Assembly: GCF_030463565.1 (NCBI RefSeq)
Contig: NC_134643.1
Span: forward strand, 125,656,309-125,720,308
Direction: 5' to 3'
From: Pelecanus crispus
Lineage: Eukaryota > Chordata > Aves > Pelecaniformes > Pelecanidae
Length of the DNA stretch: 64,000 nt
Below are positions 1 to 11,868 of the stretch, one piece after another; the first letter of the stretch is position 1, and every line of letters begins with the position of its first letter. The translations under genes were made by a program, and so were the position numbers. The notes under the pieces are model-generated. The model searched no databases. It was not told the DNA's origin and was given only the letters and a program-made list of their open reading frames with translations.

Positions 1-1500
1 CCCATATGGAATAATCAGTTTTTTCTTTTTCCAGTGTTGTCACAGTTAATTTTATTTTATAGTTGAAAAGTAAATGAAAGAAATAGCTGAAGGCATATTT
101 GTGAATAATTACACTTGCACCACATTTCTTGAGAGTTTGCTGGGTAGATTTGTGTGTAAGATTTGATTGTTTTCCTTGTTACAGGCAGTTTCATTATCCA
201 TCTAGTGTTTGCAATAGATTATGAGGCACTGTAGCAGATTACAGAGACAGCATTCCAATGTTTCATCTGGAAATGGAATAAATAGATCTTTCTCAATTGC
301 AATGATGTGAAATGAGCTTTCAGGGTGTTAGATTCGGAAGGCAACTATTAGATGCTGTTTCAGGCTCTCCTGCAGTTGCTGTTGTGCTCCAAGGAGTTTG
401 TTCCACCACAACTCAGATTTGCCTGAATTGACACACATCCAGAGTCAGTCATGATTCTGAATGATTCACACATGATTTTGAAAAACTCACCAGATACTAG
501 ACTTCTGTTATGGCCAATCCATGACTGTGGGTGTGGGATTGTTCTGTTCACCTCCCTTGGCGGTGGTGATCAGAACCCAGCAGGGACACATGCTGACTCC
601 CTCGGCTTGTCATGGCATGTTCAGAAGAAGAGTGGGAGTCACTATCTAGGAGAGGGAATTTGGACTAAATATGAAGAAATCTTTCAGGGAAAGCCTTGAA
701 ATAGCTGAGTGCAGTGAGAAAGGTTAGGGCGTTTATTTTTTATGGTGCTAATGAAACCAAATTGCCTCAGAAAGCAGGAAGTGCAGGCCAGTGCTTATCA
801 ACCCTTTTTTACTTCTGAGTCCCTCAAAATCACAAGTAGCTTGTGAATTGATGTCTACTGACAACTGTTTTGTTCCTTCTAGTTTCCTCATGTGGGCCTG
901 TGGTAGTCCAGGGATCCCCAGATATCCATGTGGAAGAAATCTGCACATAGACTAGAAAGTGTAGATATCAACAAAAGTGTGTGCGTGTGACTGAGGATGG
1001 GGAGTGGATCCAGATCTACCTTTATTGATACATACAGGTAGCTTAGAAGAAGGTGGCTTGCTATCAGACAGAATGGTTGGCCCACACCAGTAGGAATGAA
1101 AAAAGCAAGTCCAAGAGTAAAGCCTGTACAAGTGCTTATCGATGCTCTGGCCTGCTGAGAGTGAAAATTTCCTGGGTTTTCAGATCACTTCTGAGCTAGT
1201 GATCCCTTGTGAAAGGAAAGCTAGGAGTGGGAGATAATGAATGAAACAGGGACATTTCTATGGGCTTGCTTTCAGTTCTCTACATAAATTTCATAATTTG
1301 AGCATTCATACTTAATAGCCTGCATGTTTGAGGTATGTGAACAACTACTGACAGGTAAAAGCTAGTGTGGTGCATGTATAGTAGGAAAGGCGCAAAAAGG
1401 CTTTCAGTCACTCGTATTGGTGCAGAGGGGTCATCTCTAGTCAGTGCAGGTCCTGAGCACAGGCTGGGATTCCACTGTAATTAAGTGGGTCAATTCCTAA

Positions 1501-1577
1501 TTCATAGAATCATAAAGCCATAGAATGATGTGGGTTAAAGATCATCTAGTTCCAACCCCCCTGCCATGAGGGGTTGG
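1501..1577 (-). mobile_element. CR1 LINE 3' end fragment
   Basis: The + strand reads TTCATAGAATCATAAAGCC then GGGTTAAAGATCATCTAG and TTCCAACCCCCCTGCCATG. This is the reverse complement of a CR1 3' terminus of the subfamily whose tail reads TTGGAACTAGATGATCTTTA. Only about 75 bases remain, with substitutions in the terminal repeats. It differs in subfamily from the copy at 3402-4690. Confidence 0.85.
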
Positions 1578-1923
1578 GACTCATGCTCTTAACTCTAACT
1601 AACCAGTAAAACAAAAACAGTGTAGTTAGTGTGGTGTGATATATTTTAAATCATTAGGCTACTTTTAGTAAAGCAACTCAAGGTAAAAGCTAAAATCTTT
1701 TTCCATTAGCATAGACAAAGCCAAAGAAGGCACACGACTTAATTCTCTCTCCAGACTGACAATCCATCTGTTAAAGTATCTGTGTTGTGACAATCATCAA
1801 TAGAAAATGTTTTGGGGAGAACTCCAAGAAAATCCACTCCCAAAATTTAGGAAATGCCCCATCCATCTCTTTTCAGTTTAACACAGGACTTAAAACTCTT
1901 TAAGCAAATATGTCTGTGTGTTT

Positions 1924-2121
1924 CTATATATATTCATATATATTCTCTATATATTCAAATGCGGGTATACTATACATGTATACAGAAAGAGAAAGGGAAA
2001 GATGGACATAAGGAGAAAGAAAACATGGGTATGTCATACACACTATATATATATAATATACATGTTGTTTTATAATGTACACTGTGCATACACGTGTAAT
2101 CGTTATATATATATATATTTC
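1924..2121. repeat. AT-rich dinucleotide microsatellite cluster
   Basis: Interrupted TA/CA tracts: TATATATATTCATATATATTC at the left (1926-1950), ATATATATATAATATACATG near 2045, and a pure TA run at 2104-2119. Overlapping ORFs of 66-101 residues rich in Tyr, Ile and Val cross it on both strands and are products of the repeat. Confidence 0.85.
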
Positions 2122-3401
2122 CATACCATCTGTAAGCTAACCATGAATTTCTTTCTTACCCATATAAATCTCTTGGCCCTTTTGAACACTTCTAATTTCT
2201 TAATCTACAAGTCTAAATCATGACTGAAAACCTCTCATCCTACCATTTCTCCTTAGTGATGGAAAAAAGAGAAATACAGAAAGAGTTCATAAGGAATTTT
2301 GGTTTTGATTTCAACAAGAATGGGTCAAAAAATAAAAAGTCAGATAGATCTTAAGCTATGGTAAATTATTGTAGATCTTCAGGTATGGTAAATCATTTAG
2401 TACAATTGATTTTAAGGCAGTGATGATGATTCACATTAAGCAAAGATTATCTGGCCTGGAAGTTCTAGAGAAAAATTATACTAAATGCTGGGTTTTCTAA
2501 GTCTATAAAATTTTAATGTAAGATTGCTGAGTCACTACTGCAAGTTAACATACTGCTAAGATTTAGCTGCAATAGGAGATGAGTTGTACAAGCCAGATTT
2601 AATCAAGAGGTATGAAACCAATTATGTCTACTCATCCATCCATCTAGCTTTCCCTACTGACATTTCCAAGGGACAGTAATTTATATATTGGAAAGCTAAA
2701 ATTGATACATAAACTCCACTTTTGTTTTCTACTGTTAAGATTGGCAGCTGTGGCTAGGGAGGAACCTAAAACTCAGAATATTACAACAAAAAAGAAAACC
2801 ATCAAGCAATGAGAAGACATTAGTCTCATGAATTTCAAAAATGATTAAATGTTTATTACATTACTAGTATAAACATTTTGACAAAATATTTCTCCAGGAG
2901 AAATAAGAGTATTTTTCCATAAGTTTTCCATAAGTCTTTTCTTTAAAATAAGTTAATAGGACCCTATTAATAGAGGAGAGATTCTGACATATGGACAAGT
3001 AAATCAGTTTTTATTTTCTTATTACTGATATCGTAAAGTGGTTACTGTTAGAACTAGCTGATCAGGCTATTGATATTTTTTCCCTCAAAAATTTCAAATG
3101 AAAAGTCTAGATTTACATGTTCTGACTGAAAATTATTAGTTTTTTACAGGATTATTTAAAGTCCTTTTGGCTTGTTTCCATATAAAATGTTGTGATTTCT
3201 TGTCTTAGTTCCCTTCAACCCATACATACCAAAGCAAAACCAACCCCCCAAAAAATGGTACTAAGTCATTATGAACATGATAATTCCTTTTGAAATTCGA
3301 TTAAAAAAATAATCTCAATTTCTCTGCTGTGTACACAGCAATCTGGAGGAGATGATATCTGGCAACAGGAAAATTTTCACAAAGCATTGTTGTGTTATAA
3401 G

Positions 3402-4690
3402 TTCATAGAATCGTAGAATAGAATCATAGAATCGTTTAGGTTGGAAAAGACCTTTGAGATCATCCAGTCCAGCCATTAACCTACACTACCAAGTCCACAC
3501 TAAACCAATCAAGGGTAGACTAGACTAAACCATGTCCCAAAGTGCCACGTCTACCCGTTTTTTGAATGCTTCCAGGGATGGTGACTCCACCACCCCTCTG
3601 GGCAGCCTGTTCCAGTGCTTGACCACTTCTTTCTTTCTTTCTGTAAAGAAATTTTTCCTAATTTCCAACCTAAACCTCCCCTGGTGCAGCTTAAACCCAT
3701 TTCCTCTCATCCTATCGCTAACTACTTGGGAGAAGAGACCAACACCCACCTCACTACAACCTCCTTTCAGGTAGTTGTAGAGAGCGATAAGGTCTCCCCT
3801 CAGCCTCCTCTTCTCCAGGCTAAACAACCCCAGTTCCCTCAGCCGCTCCTCATAAGGCCTGTGCTCCAGACCCTTCACCAGCTTTGTTGCCCTTCTCTGG
3901 ACACGCTCCAGCACCTCAATGTCTTTCTTGTATTGAGGGGCCCAAAACTGGACACAGTATTCCAGGTGTGGCCTCGCCAGTGCCGAGTACAGGGGGACAA
4001 TCACCTCCCTGCTCCTGCTGGCCACACTATTCCTGATACAGGCCAGGATGCTGTTGGCCTTCTTGGCCACCTGGGCACACTGCTGGCTCATGCTCAGCTG
4101 GCTATCAACCGACACCCCCAGGTCCTTTTCGGCCAGGCAGCTTTCCAGCCACTCTACCCCAAGCCTGTAGCGTTGCATTGGGCTTGTTGTGACCCAAGTG
4201 CAGGACCCAGCACTTGGCCTTGTGAAACCTCATACGGTTGACCTCGGCCCATCGGTCCAGCCTGTCCAGGTCCCTCTGCAGGGCCATCCTACCCTCGAGC
4301 AGATTGACACTCCCACCCAATTTGGTGTCGTCTGCAAACTTACTGAGGGTGCACTCAATCCCCTCGTCCAGATCATCGATAAAGATATTAAACAAGGCTG
4401 GCCCCAAAACAGAGCCCTGGGGAACACCGCTCGTGACCGGCTGCCAACTGGACTTAACTCCATTTACCACAACTCTCTGGGCTCAGCCACCCAACCAGTT
4501 TTTTACCCAGCGAAGACTACGCCCATCCAAGCCATGAGCTGCCAGCTTCCCAAGGAGAATATTATGGGAGACGGTGTCAAAAGCTTTGCTAAAGTCCAGG
4601 TAAATGACATCCACAGCCTTTCCATCATCTACCAGGCGGGTCACCAGGTCATAAAAGGAGATCAGGTTGGTCAAGCAGTTATTAGTTTAG
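3402..4690 (-). mobile_element. CR1 LINE, 5'-truncated, RT core to 3' end
   Basis: A - strand CR1 copy. Its 3' end is the run of TCATAGAATCG repeats at 3402-3437. Translation (- strand) shows the reverse-transcriptase palm IYLDFSKAFDTVSHN, the motif [15 protein letters not shown], the catalytic box [10 protein letters not shown], the thumb region and the C-terminal [18 protein letters not shown]. The frame is broken by an in-frame TGA at 4483-4485 (likely CGA to TGA, a CpG decay) and a frameshift near 4175-4186; the last 217 codons are then open to 3525. Compared with the copy at 32770-33495 it has a CTTT-type expansion near 3628 that adds three codons (KKE). The endonuclease region and 5' end are missing, so it cannot move on its own. 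Not an expressed host gene. Confidence 0.95.
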
Positions 4691-5089
4691 GAACAGGTAC
4701 AGACATTTCTGTTTCTTTAACAAGCCACTCTAAGTTTCAGCATAGAACATGGCTTTAATGGGAGAGTTCAGTTTTCTCCTCAGCTATGTCAACAGCTTGT
4801 GAGCATAAGAAAGTCACTTCCGACCTTCACCTCCCTTTCCCCATGAAAAATAAAGCAAAAATTGTATTTCTGTACTTAAGGTGGTTGTGTTGCTTGAATA
4901 GTTAGACAAGCCATGCAGATTCTTGGATTTAATGGCTGTGGAAGCGTGATGTAATGTTAGTATGATTTATTTTCTTCCACAAAATCTTCACTTTGATAAC
5001 CTAACTTTTCATTATGCTGTATAATCAAAGTTTTACAGAGCTCTCAAGCTATTCTTCCTCTCCAGACTTTCTCTTTCTTCTTACATTTT
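4691..5089. other. Intronic spacer, nothing recognised
   Basis: AT-rich sequence between two CR1 copies. No splice-site-flanked open frame or repeat is seen. Confidence 0.6.
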
Positions 5090-5375
5090 GGTCTTTTCTC
5101 CCAAGTAACAAGTGATAGGACGTGAGGAAGTGGCCTCAAGCTGCATCAGGGGAGGTTTAGATTGGATATTAGGAAAAATTTCTTCATGGAAAGAGTGGTC
5201 AAGCATTGGAACAGGCTGCCCAGAGAGGCGGTGGAGTCACCATCCCTGGAGGTGATCAAAAAATGGGTAGACGTGGCACTTGGGGACATGGTTTAGTGGG
5301 CATGGTGGTGTTAGGTTGATGGTTGAACTGATGATCTTAGAGGTCCTTTCCAACCTTAGTAATTCCTAGTATTTA
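5090..5375 (+). mobile_element. CR1 LINE 3' fragment
   Basis: The + strand shows the CR1 ORF2 C-terminus (GGTTTAGATTGGATATTAGG, then AGGCTGCCCAGAGAGGCGG and CACTTGGGGACATGGTTTAG) followed by the 3' UTR TTAGGTTGATGGTTGAACTG and GTCCTTTCCAACCTTAG. The family matches the copies at 3402 and 32770, in opposite orientation. The terminal ATTCTATGAT repeats are degraded. Confidence 0.92.
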
Positions 5376-5436
5376 CTTTCAGTAAAAAATAATCCAGCCA
5401 CCAAGCCAGGGAACATGAAATTACTACTCTACACTT

Positions 5437-5535
5437 AATTGGTTTAGTGGTGGACGTGGTAGTGTTATGTTAATGGTTGGACTGGATGATCTCAAATGTC
5501 TTTTCCAACCTAAAAGATTCTATGATTCTGTGATC
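5437..5535 (+). mobile_element. CR1 LINE 3' tip, second tandem copy
   Basis: About 100 bases, GGTTTAGTGGTGGACGTGG to TTCTATGATTCTGTGATC, repeat the last part of the CR1 3' UTR just 60 bases after the preceding CR1 end, in the same orientation. It keeps the terminal octamers that the upstream copy has lost. Independent short insertion or local duplication are both possible. Confidence 0.9.
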
Positions 5536-6900
5536 TTTCTTCTTAAATGTTCTTCTAAGTAAAACAAAATATTAAGTGCACATTTCTTTTATGTTAACAT
5601 AGCTACATTTATTTGGTTATTGTAGTTAAAAAAAAATCAGTATGGAATATGCCAAAACCTTCCCTTCAAATATTTGCCCAGTTTAGAGTGGATTCTGGTC
5701 AGGGAAAATGGACAGAAAAATTGAGTTCTGAGTAAGAACAAGAAGTAAAGGCAAGAAATACTGCAAGACTCATGCTAAAATCATGAAATGGTATCCCTGT
5801 ATTCTAGTGGGAAGGAGAGAGAGAGTGGGGAATAAGTTTCTTTTAATAACACATTGAAAGTGTTTCCCTTGATTTGCATTAACAGTACTTGGGGATGAGC
5901 ATCCTGGAGGTATTAATCTCAAGAATAAAAAGCAAAGTGGTTCAGAATGGGTGAATTCCCACAGCTGTTTTAAGTAGAGTTGTCTGCAGACTCCTGACAT
6001 GATGTTCACTGCAGGACTGGGGTACAATGATTATATAAGTGAGTTTAACACACAAGTTTATAGAGAAGAGAAACTTAGTGGTATGATGAGGTTAGGAGAG
6101 TGAATGCCTTCTCTCACGTTGTTAGTTCGGGCAGATTAGGGTTATCTTTGCAATGAGGGCAGGAGTTTTCCCAGGGCTGCACTTTTAACACGTAGGTGCA
6201 TGAAGGAAAATTCAGCCAAGTCAGCTGGGTTGTCCACGTGGAGGCCGAATGCGGTTGAACAAAAAGCTGAGGGCTGGGAATAAAGGAAGGCAAAGAGCCA
6301 AGGATGGAGGCTGATAGGCAACAACAGAGCCTGGAGAGAAGTGGGGGAATCAGCACAGTGGCAGAGAGATTGAACATAAATGATTCAAAGCAGAAGAGCG
6401 GTACGTGTTGAAGGGGATGAGGCAGGAAACAAGTGAAAAGGACGGAAATTTGCCTTAGGAAGTATTATCTCTTTCTCTAATGCAGGAGGTGTGATAGGAA
6501 CAGGGTCTTAATCCCTGCTTTAAAATATTTTAAGTTGCCTTTGTTTTAGAGTAAACATGGGCATATGAGTAACTTCTACCTGCAGGGTGGCACAGGAGGG
6601 TCCCTCTGCCCCTCAGTGTTAGCTCCCCAGGCAGGAGAGGACTTGCTCAGATGTCAGGGTGATGCTCCGTGACTGCTGAGCACCATTTGGATGTCACTCC
6701 TCAGTGCCTAGCTACCAACGGGCTGTCACAGACTCTGCCGTTGGGAGCGGGTGGGGGGTTTGATCAACTTGTTTGCCAAAACTGGTCCCGGGTTTTTTTT
6801 CTGAATATCCTTCCCATCGTCATGGCTGTGTCTGTGAAGGAGAGAGGGGCAGGGTTTTTCACCTGTGCTGTCCAGTGATTATCACTGTTTGAAAAATCTG
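5536..6900. other. Intronic sequence before the PCP4 exon
   Basis: Mixed composition. A GA-rich stretch (GGAGAGAGAGAGTGGGG near 5813) and a modest GC rise at 6570-6870 are visible. The 60-90 residue ORFs here have no recognisable similarity. Confidence 0.6.
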
Positions 6901-7058
<158 letters not shown>

Positions 7059-7283
7059 TAACTACCTCACAGCTTAAAAGAAAGTAATCCTGAAATGATT
7101 TATCAAGAAAATCAGAAATAACACAAAGATGCATGTACAGAAATTATCAATATTTAAAACCCCATTGGCAGATAACAAACCATGAGCTTGTGTGTGACTT
7201 CATCCCAGATGTTCCACGCCCATTATCCTCTGTAACTCACCATTTTACTTGATGTTGTAATAAAAAGTTAGGGTGAAGTAATT
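7059..7283 (+). other. PCP4: PCP4 3' UTR
   Basis: About 225 bases of non-coding sequence follow the TAG and reach a canonical AATAAA at 7259-7264. The expected cleavage site lies 10-25 bases later, followed by a GT/T-rich stretch (GTGTCTGCC, then CTGTCTTTTC) that suits a downstream element. The short UTR agrees with the small size of PCP4 mRNA. The exact 3' end is inferred. Confidence 0.85.
7259..7264 (+). terminator. PCP4: PCP4 polyadenylation signal AATAAA
   Basis: Canonical hexamer about 200 bases after the PCP4 stop codon, followed by a GT-rich region. It is the first AATAAA on this strand after the stop. Confidence 0.85.
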
Positions 7284-7700
7284 AAAGTGTCTGCCTTCAT
7301 CTGTCTTTTCATATTAATCCAGCAACCACAGCGTTACAAATGAACCCAGCCCAGATGTCTGTTTTCCTCTTCATGTAAAGCCTGGAGACAATAACAGCAC
7401 CGTATGTTACAAGGTTTTTGCTGAGGGATGAGAGCATGCATCTCAGCCCTCCTTACCTCATTCGGAGAACTCCAGCTGCCAGCTAAATGTGACAATAAAA
7501 TTACTTTCTTGTAATGAGCTGAAAGTAAAAAGTTGCAGACAGAAGCTGGCATGAAAGGAAGAGGTGTAGGCAGCAGTGAGGAGTGTATTTTTGTCTTGCA
7601 ATTATGCCAATAAAGTGGCTGAAGTGGGGGAAATTGTCCCTGTCCTTCCTCTTTGCATGATAACGTTCAGAATTACCCAGCTTGGATGACATTGACTGTT

Positions 7701-7727
7701 GGGGGGGGGGGGGGGGGGGGGGCGGGG
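7701..7727. repeat. Poly-G tract (G22, then CGGGG)
   Basis: Twenty-two consecutive G followed by C and four more G, about 420 bases beyond the PCP4 cleavage site. The length may be polymorphic or a sequencing/assembly artefact. Confidence 0.95.
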
Positions 7728-8940
7728 AAAAAGTCAGACACTAAATAGGAAACCCAATTCCAGCAGAAAACTTTGGAAGTTTTTTTTTCTTTTTAATTTG
7801 TAAAAATAGAAACTGACCCTCTGACATCTCTTTTTGATGCAGCTTTTCACTCTGTACATAATCATTAATTATTTCTATGCCATCTCTCTTTTCATATTAT
7901 TTTCAGTATTTGATAAGTAAATCATAACAGACTCCCTGTCTCCATTCGCATTGTTCTGTATTCAACTTTATATGAGCCCCTTACTTTATCACTGTATTAG
8001 CCCTGGAGCCACAACAATGTCTGTCTTAAACTGGGAAGTATTTCTGTTTTCTCCCTGTTGTAAAACAGTAACAGACCAGTTTCAGGCTGGATCTAAGTAA
8101 GGATCTTGACTGGCTTCAGACCTGATCAGGAATAAGCTGCCCATATAGCATAGGAGGAAGGTTCAGAAAAGGTTTAAACAGGTACCTTGTACTCAGCAAA
8201 AGGAGCTATTTAGATGAAGCAAGTGGGACACACACTACACAGAGATGTGTAAAAAAAAAAAAAAATCTCATCTTCTTGGCTTCGTCAGCAGATTCAGGGG
8301 TTCCAGCAGGCATCTTTGTCTCTAGGGAAATCAGAGACAGAAGTGTTTTCTGAAGGACCAGTGTTTGCAGTGGTTCTCCAAGAAGGCAGCGTGAGCCTCA
8401 CCTCCAGGCTGACAGGGGCAGGCGTGCTGAGTGGTGACAGCCTGCCTGCCTTTAACTGAACAGCCCAGAGCTGGGGCTCCTTCAGGTGGGAGAGATTCAA
8501 GTATAATTCCCAGCTCTGCCTAGAGGGATTAATTTCTTCCTCTCCCACCTCCCACAGGAGTATTCCAATCACCAGGGCAAAGGACACATCGTCCCTTTAG
8601 TCACACATTAATCCCCTCCTGTAAACAGAAAGCTACCACCAAGGGTAGGACTAGAGCGAAAGGAAGGATCTCACTGCTGGTGGCAATCGCTTCCCATGAG
8701 AGCCCACCATAGCAGCAGTACTGAAGGGGTGCAGAGCTGTGCCCGAAAGGCGGGCTGCGGGACTGCAAAGGGAAGGCCCTCAGCCTTATGCAGGTTAAGG
8801 CACTTAGGGTGCTGGGCAACAATTTAGTGAGGAGCCCAAGCCTGAGGGTGGGTGACAGGAGCTCTGGGACCATGCTGGTTAGGAGGAGCCCTCAGAGATG
8901 CTGGGCAGAGGAAGCCTTATGGATCCTGGGGGCAATGTAG

Positions 8941-8990
8941 AAGGCACGTGCAGAGACATGTGCAGAAGGCATGTGCATGTGCAGAGACAA
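8941..8990. repeat. Short imperfect GTGCAGAGACA repeats
   Basis: GGCACGTGCAGAGACATGTG is followed by GGCATGTGCATGTGCAGAGA, so an approximately 28-base unit is imperfectly duplicated. Confidence 0.7.
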
Positions 8991-10784
8991 CGTGTGAGCT
9001 GCTTAATAAGCACAGCAAGACTGGGTGGGAATGGACAGGGCTTTTTAGGTCTTAGTTTGGGTACAAACATTGAAACGCTGCCCAGACCCTGCCTTAGGCA
9101 CCTCTCTCTGTACCAGGTCCCAGCCCTATCTATGCATGACTTACCACACATCACCTGTAATGTCAGAGTTCTCCAAGCTGCAGCTCAGTGCTTTCATTCC
9201 AGGAGTGTAGTTTAGCAGCACTGTTTCTCTGCATTTAGGAATTTTGCAAATAAACCTCAAATAACACTGCTGCTGTGCTCAAAATATGGTTTGTGGAGGC
9301 CACGGATTCCCCACTTGTCTTTCAAGGAGACTGCTTGCCATATAATAATCGCCTTAGCATAATAATTTAAAAATTGTAATGGGCTTGGATTGTGTTGGTG
9401 CCATTTTGTTTAGATGAACATATATCTGTAATAAAGGACTGCATTTGCGTTCTGCATTATGTCATTTGAAATAGCATGAGCTCTGTAATGGCTACTTAAT
9501 TGAATAAAAACTATGGGTAAGCACTAGGCTTTTATAGTTGATCTGACATTCCTTGGACTTCAATTTCCTGCACAACAGGAATAATCATATGGTTGGGACA
9601 CAGAGAAAATGATTACATTATTGAAGCACAGCAACAAGGGCTGTTAGTAAATGAATTATAGCTCTTCCAGCAGCAAGGCTATTCTTTAATGTGAAGTTCA
9701 GAGTGCATCTTACAAATACAGTCTTAATATACAGTGAAACTTGATGAGGAAGTAGTGAACTGGCATGAAATTTGGATTAATTGTGGCTGCCCCTGTCCGA
9801 CAATTTCCTTTTTATGAAAATGTGTTTGCCTCACAGATTCAGTTCATGTTCCCAGGAGAGGAGAGCTTTCTCGCTCCTGAGTCTTGCTTTTCATTGATCC
9901 TTTGCTCATATCCAAGGTGGCAGTTTTTAATTTCCTTTCTTACCACTAATTCATATTTTTCAAAGACCTGTCTGGATATTTCTGAGGTGGGGAAAGGAGT
10001 TTGATTCAACCAGGAGCTTCACTAAGATAGGAAAAAGGGGACACTTACACATTCCAGGTATTATATGGGTCTTTTCCAAAGACTCACTGAGCTCTCTGGT
10101 TAACTGGCACTACCTAGCTGGGAGTAACCAAGTCATGGAAAGCAAAATTTAAATTAGGTGGATATCTGTGCTGATAAAGCAGAAGTTCCCGAAGGTAATA
10201 TGAAGGTAATATGAAATTATTCGGAGCAGTAGCTTTCGCAGGAAACAGGGTTATTACTCCCACCACATACACCCGCACCCTCCTCACATGCATCCATACT
10301 GCTTCTGCTCCAAATTACTGTCAGATTGTCCCAAAAAAGAATAACCTACAGTTGAATGATCAGAACAATTGCCTGAGCTGTACAAATCCTTTGTTCACAT
10401 CGTTGCCTGGACTGTAAAATAACCTGTAGAAGTAAACAGCAAAGGAGACTGTTAGAAGTAAAGAAACACCATCAGAAAGCACAAGAATGCCCAAATGAAG
10501 AAAACAGCAAAGGCCAGGAATTCTATTGAGTTAAACACAGAAAGGCAAGCCAAAGTCAACCTGCGGCTTGCTGAAGGTACAGAGTTATAAATGAAACCTT
10601 TTTCAACACTCCTCAGACTGGTAGCCTACTGGAGAATTGTGGGGATGTGGGGAAGCAGAGGCCTTGCAGAAAGTAGAAATCAATCTTATGTTAACGCTCA
10701 GAGCAGAGGCTCCCACAATAGGGGTCTTTTTTGTAATAACTCAACCTGAGGAATTCGTTGTCAAACTGAAATGTCAGTAGAAGA

Positions 10785-11390
10785 GAGTTTGGAGTAAACT
10801 GACAAAATTAATAACAACAGATTGTCAGGACTGGATGAGGTTCACTCACATCTTGTAGAGGAGCTCAGATACACAGCAGCAGCCTTGTTCAACCCATTGC
10901 GCATGCTGGCCTCAATTCCAGGGGAATAGGTGGTGGTGAATTAATAACAGATTTTAGGAAGGGCTCTAGGAGGATTCAGAGATTTACAAAGACTGTCTTC
11001 ATTAGGTGGCTCGAGAGAAACTATGATATGATGTGATACAACTGTAATATGCCAAAGGCAGCCTGACAGCAACTGTGATTCACAAATTTGCTGGCAGTCA
11101 TTAATGGAGTAAACAGGTGGGTAAAGGTAACCCAGGTGCACCTGGATTTTCAAGTTTTGACAAGGACTCTCGTGAATGCCTCTTAGAGAAGTTAAGCGGT
11201 CTGGGAGCAAATGGTCAGGTCCTCTTGCAGAAAAAAAAATGGTTAAGGGACAGGAGCCAAAAGGGTGGGATGGTGTGTCAGGTTCTCACAGGAGTGGGGT
11301 GTCACCAGTGGGACTCCAACAGTATCTCTATCATACAATGTCCTTACAAATCACCTCAAAAGAGGGATGAAAAATTAGATGACAAATTGT
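10785..11390 (+). mobile_element. Ancient CR1-like LINE fragment (RT region)
   Basis: Heavily decayed RT-domain DNA of an old CR1-type family, distinct from the young copies. Visible in order: a linker reading like NNRLSGLDEVHSHLVEEL (usual form KSxGPDGxHPxxLKEL); DNA matching the family's AAGACTGTCTTCATTAGGTG and GCTCGAGAGAAACTATGAT; then around 11140-11260 the peptide FSSFDKDSRECLLEKLSG and GQVLLQKKKWLRDRSQK, matching the LDFxKAFDxVPxxxLLxKL and IxxWLxDRxQ parts of the RT palm; and finally GGACTCCAACAGTATCTCTA for the VQQGSVL motif. Frameshifts and substitutions separate these parts. The identification is from remembered consensus sequence, not from a search. Confidence 0.75.
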
Positions 11391-11868
11391 TATATCGATT
11401 CTTTCTACATGAAAAATCCCGTTCCTTGCTACTTATTTTTACAGAAGGGTTCCTGAGACCCACAAGGAGAAGAAGGTCATGTCAAGGCCATGAAGGCACC
11501 GAGAGCCCTGACTCTCCTTGTCCACCCCTGGGGCTCCCCCGACCCTGACCATGACCCAGGACCCCATGTCAGCCTCCCAGGGCCACCAGCTCCCGCCCCA
11601 GCACCCCCACAGCAGGGCAGGCATCCAGCTACCCTTCCCTGCCTGGCCACGGGCCCTGCTGGGATGGACCCACCCCTGGGCCCATGTCCTGGCCTTGGCC
11701 CATCCCAAGGGAGGTGTCCCATGCCTGGGGCTGGAGTTGCCCTGGGGCCCCCTGGCTGCCCCACTGTGCCCTGCAGTCTCCCTGTCCACATCAGGGCTCT
11801 GTCCCTCCACATATCTCAGCGTCCCTCCCAGGGTGGAGAGAGGGATGTAGATAGCTTCTGGTCGTACA
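11391..11868. other. GC-rich, C-rich spacer
   Basis: From about 11500 to 11830 the + strand is very C-rich and GC-rich, with repeated CCTGG/CCAGG and CCCTG/CCCCAG words. ORFs of 110-135 residues exist on both strands in several frames, as expected from scarce stop codons in GC-rich DNA. No domain is recognised. Confidence 0.6.

Larger units (their letters stand above)
7284..10784. other. Intergenic DNA downstream of PCP4
   Basis: No gene recognised. It contains the G22 tract (7701-7727), an A15 run (about 8249-8263), a GC-richer part (8280-8920), short GTGCAGAGACA repeats (8941-8990) and an AT-rich stretch at 9340-9520 that reads like conserved non-coding sequence (see findings). ORFs of 90-105 residues at 8601-9215 overlap each other on both strands and lack any known motif. 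Confidence 0.6.

Noticed and set aside
1918..2223. 101-residue Tyr/Ile-rich ORF
   Set aside because: Product of the TA microsatellite.
3615..4241. 208-residue + strand ORF
   Set aside because: Antisense shadow of the CR1 reverse-transcriptase region.
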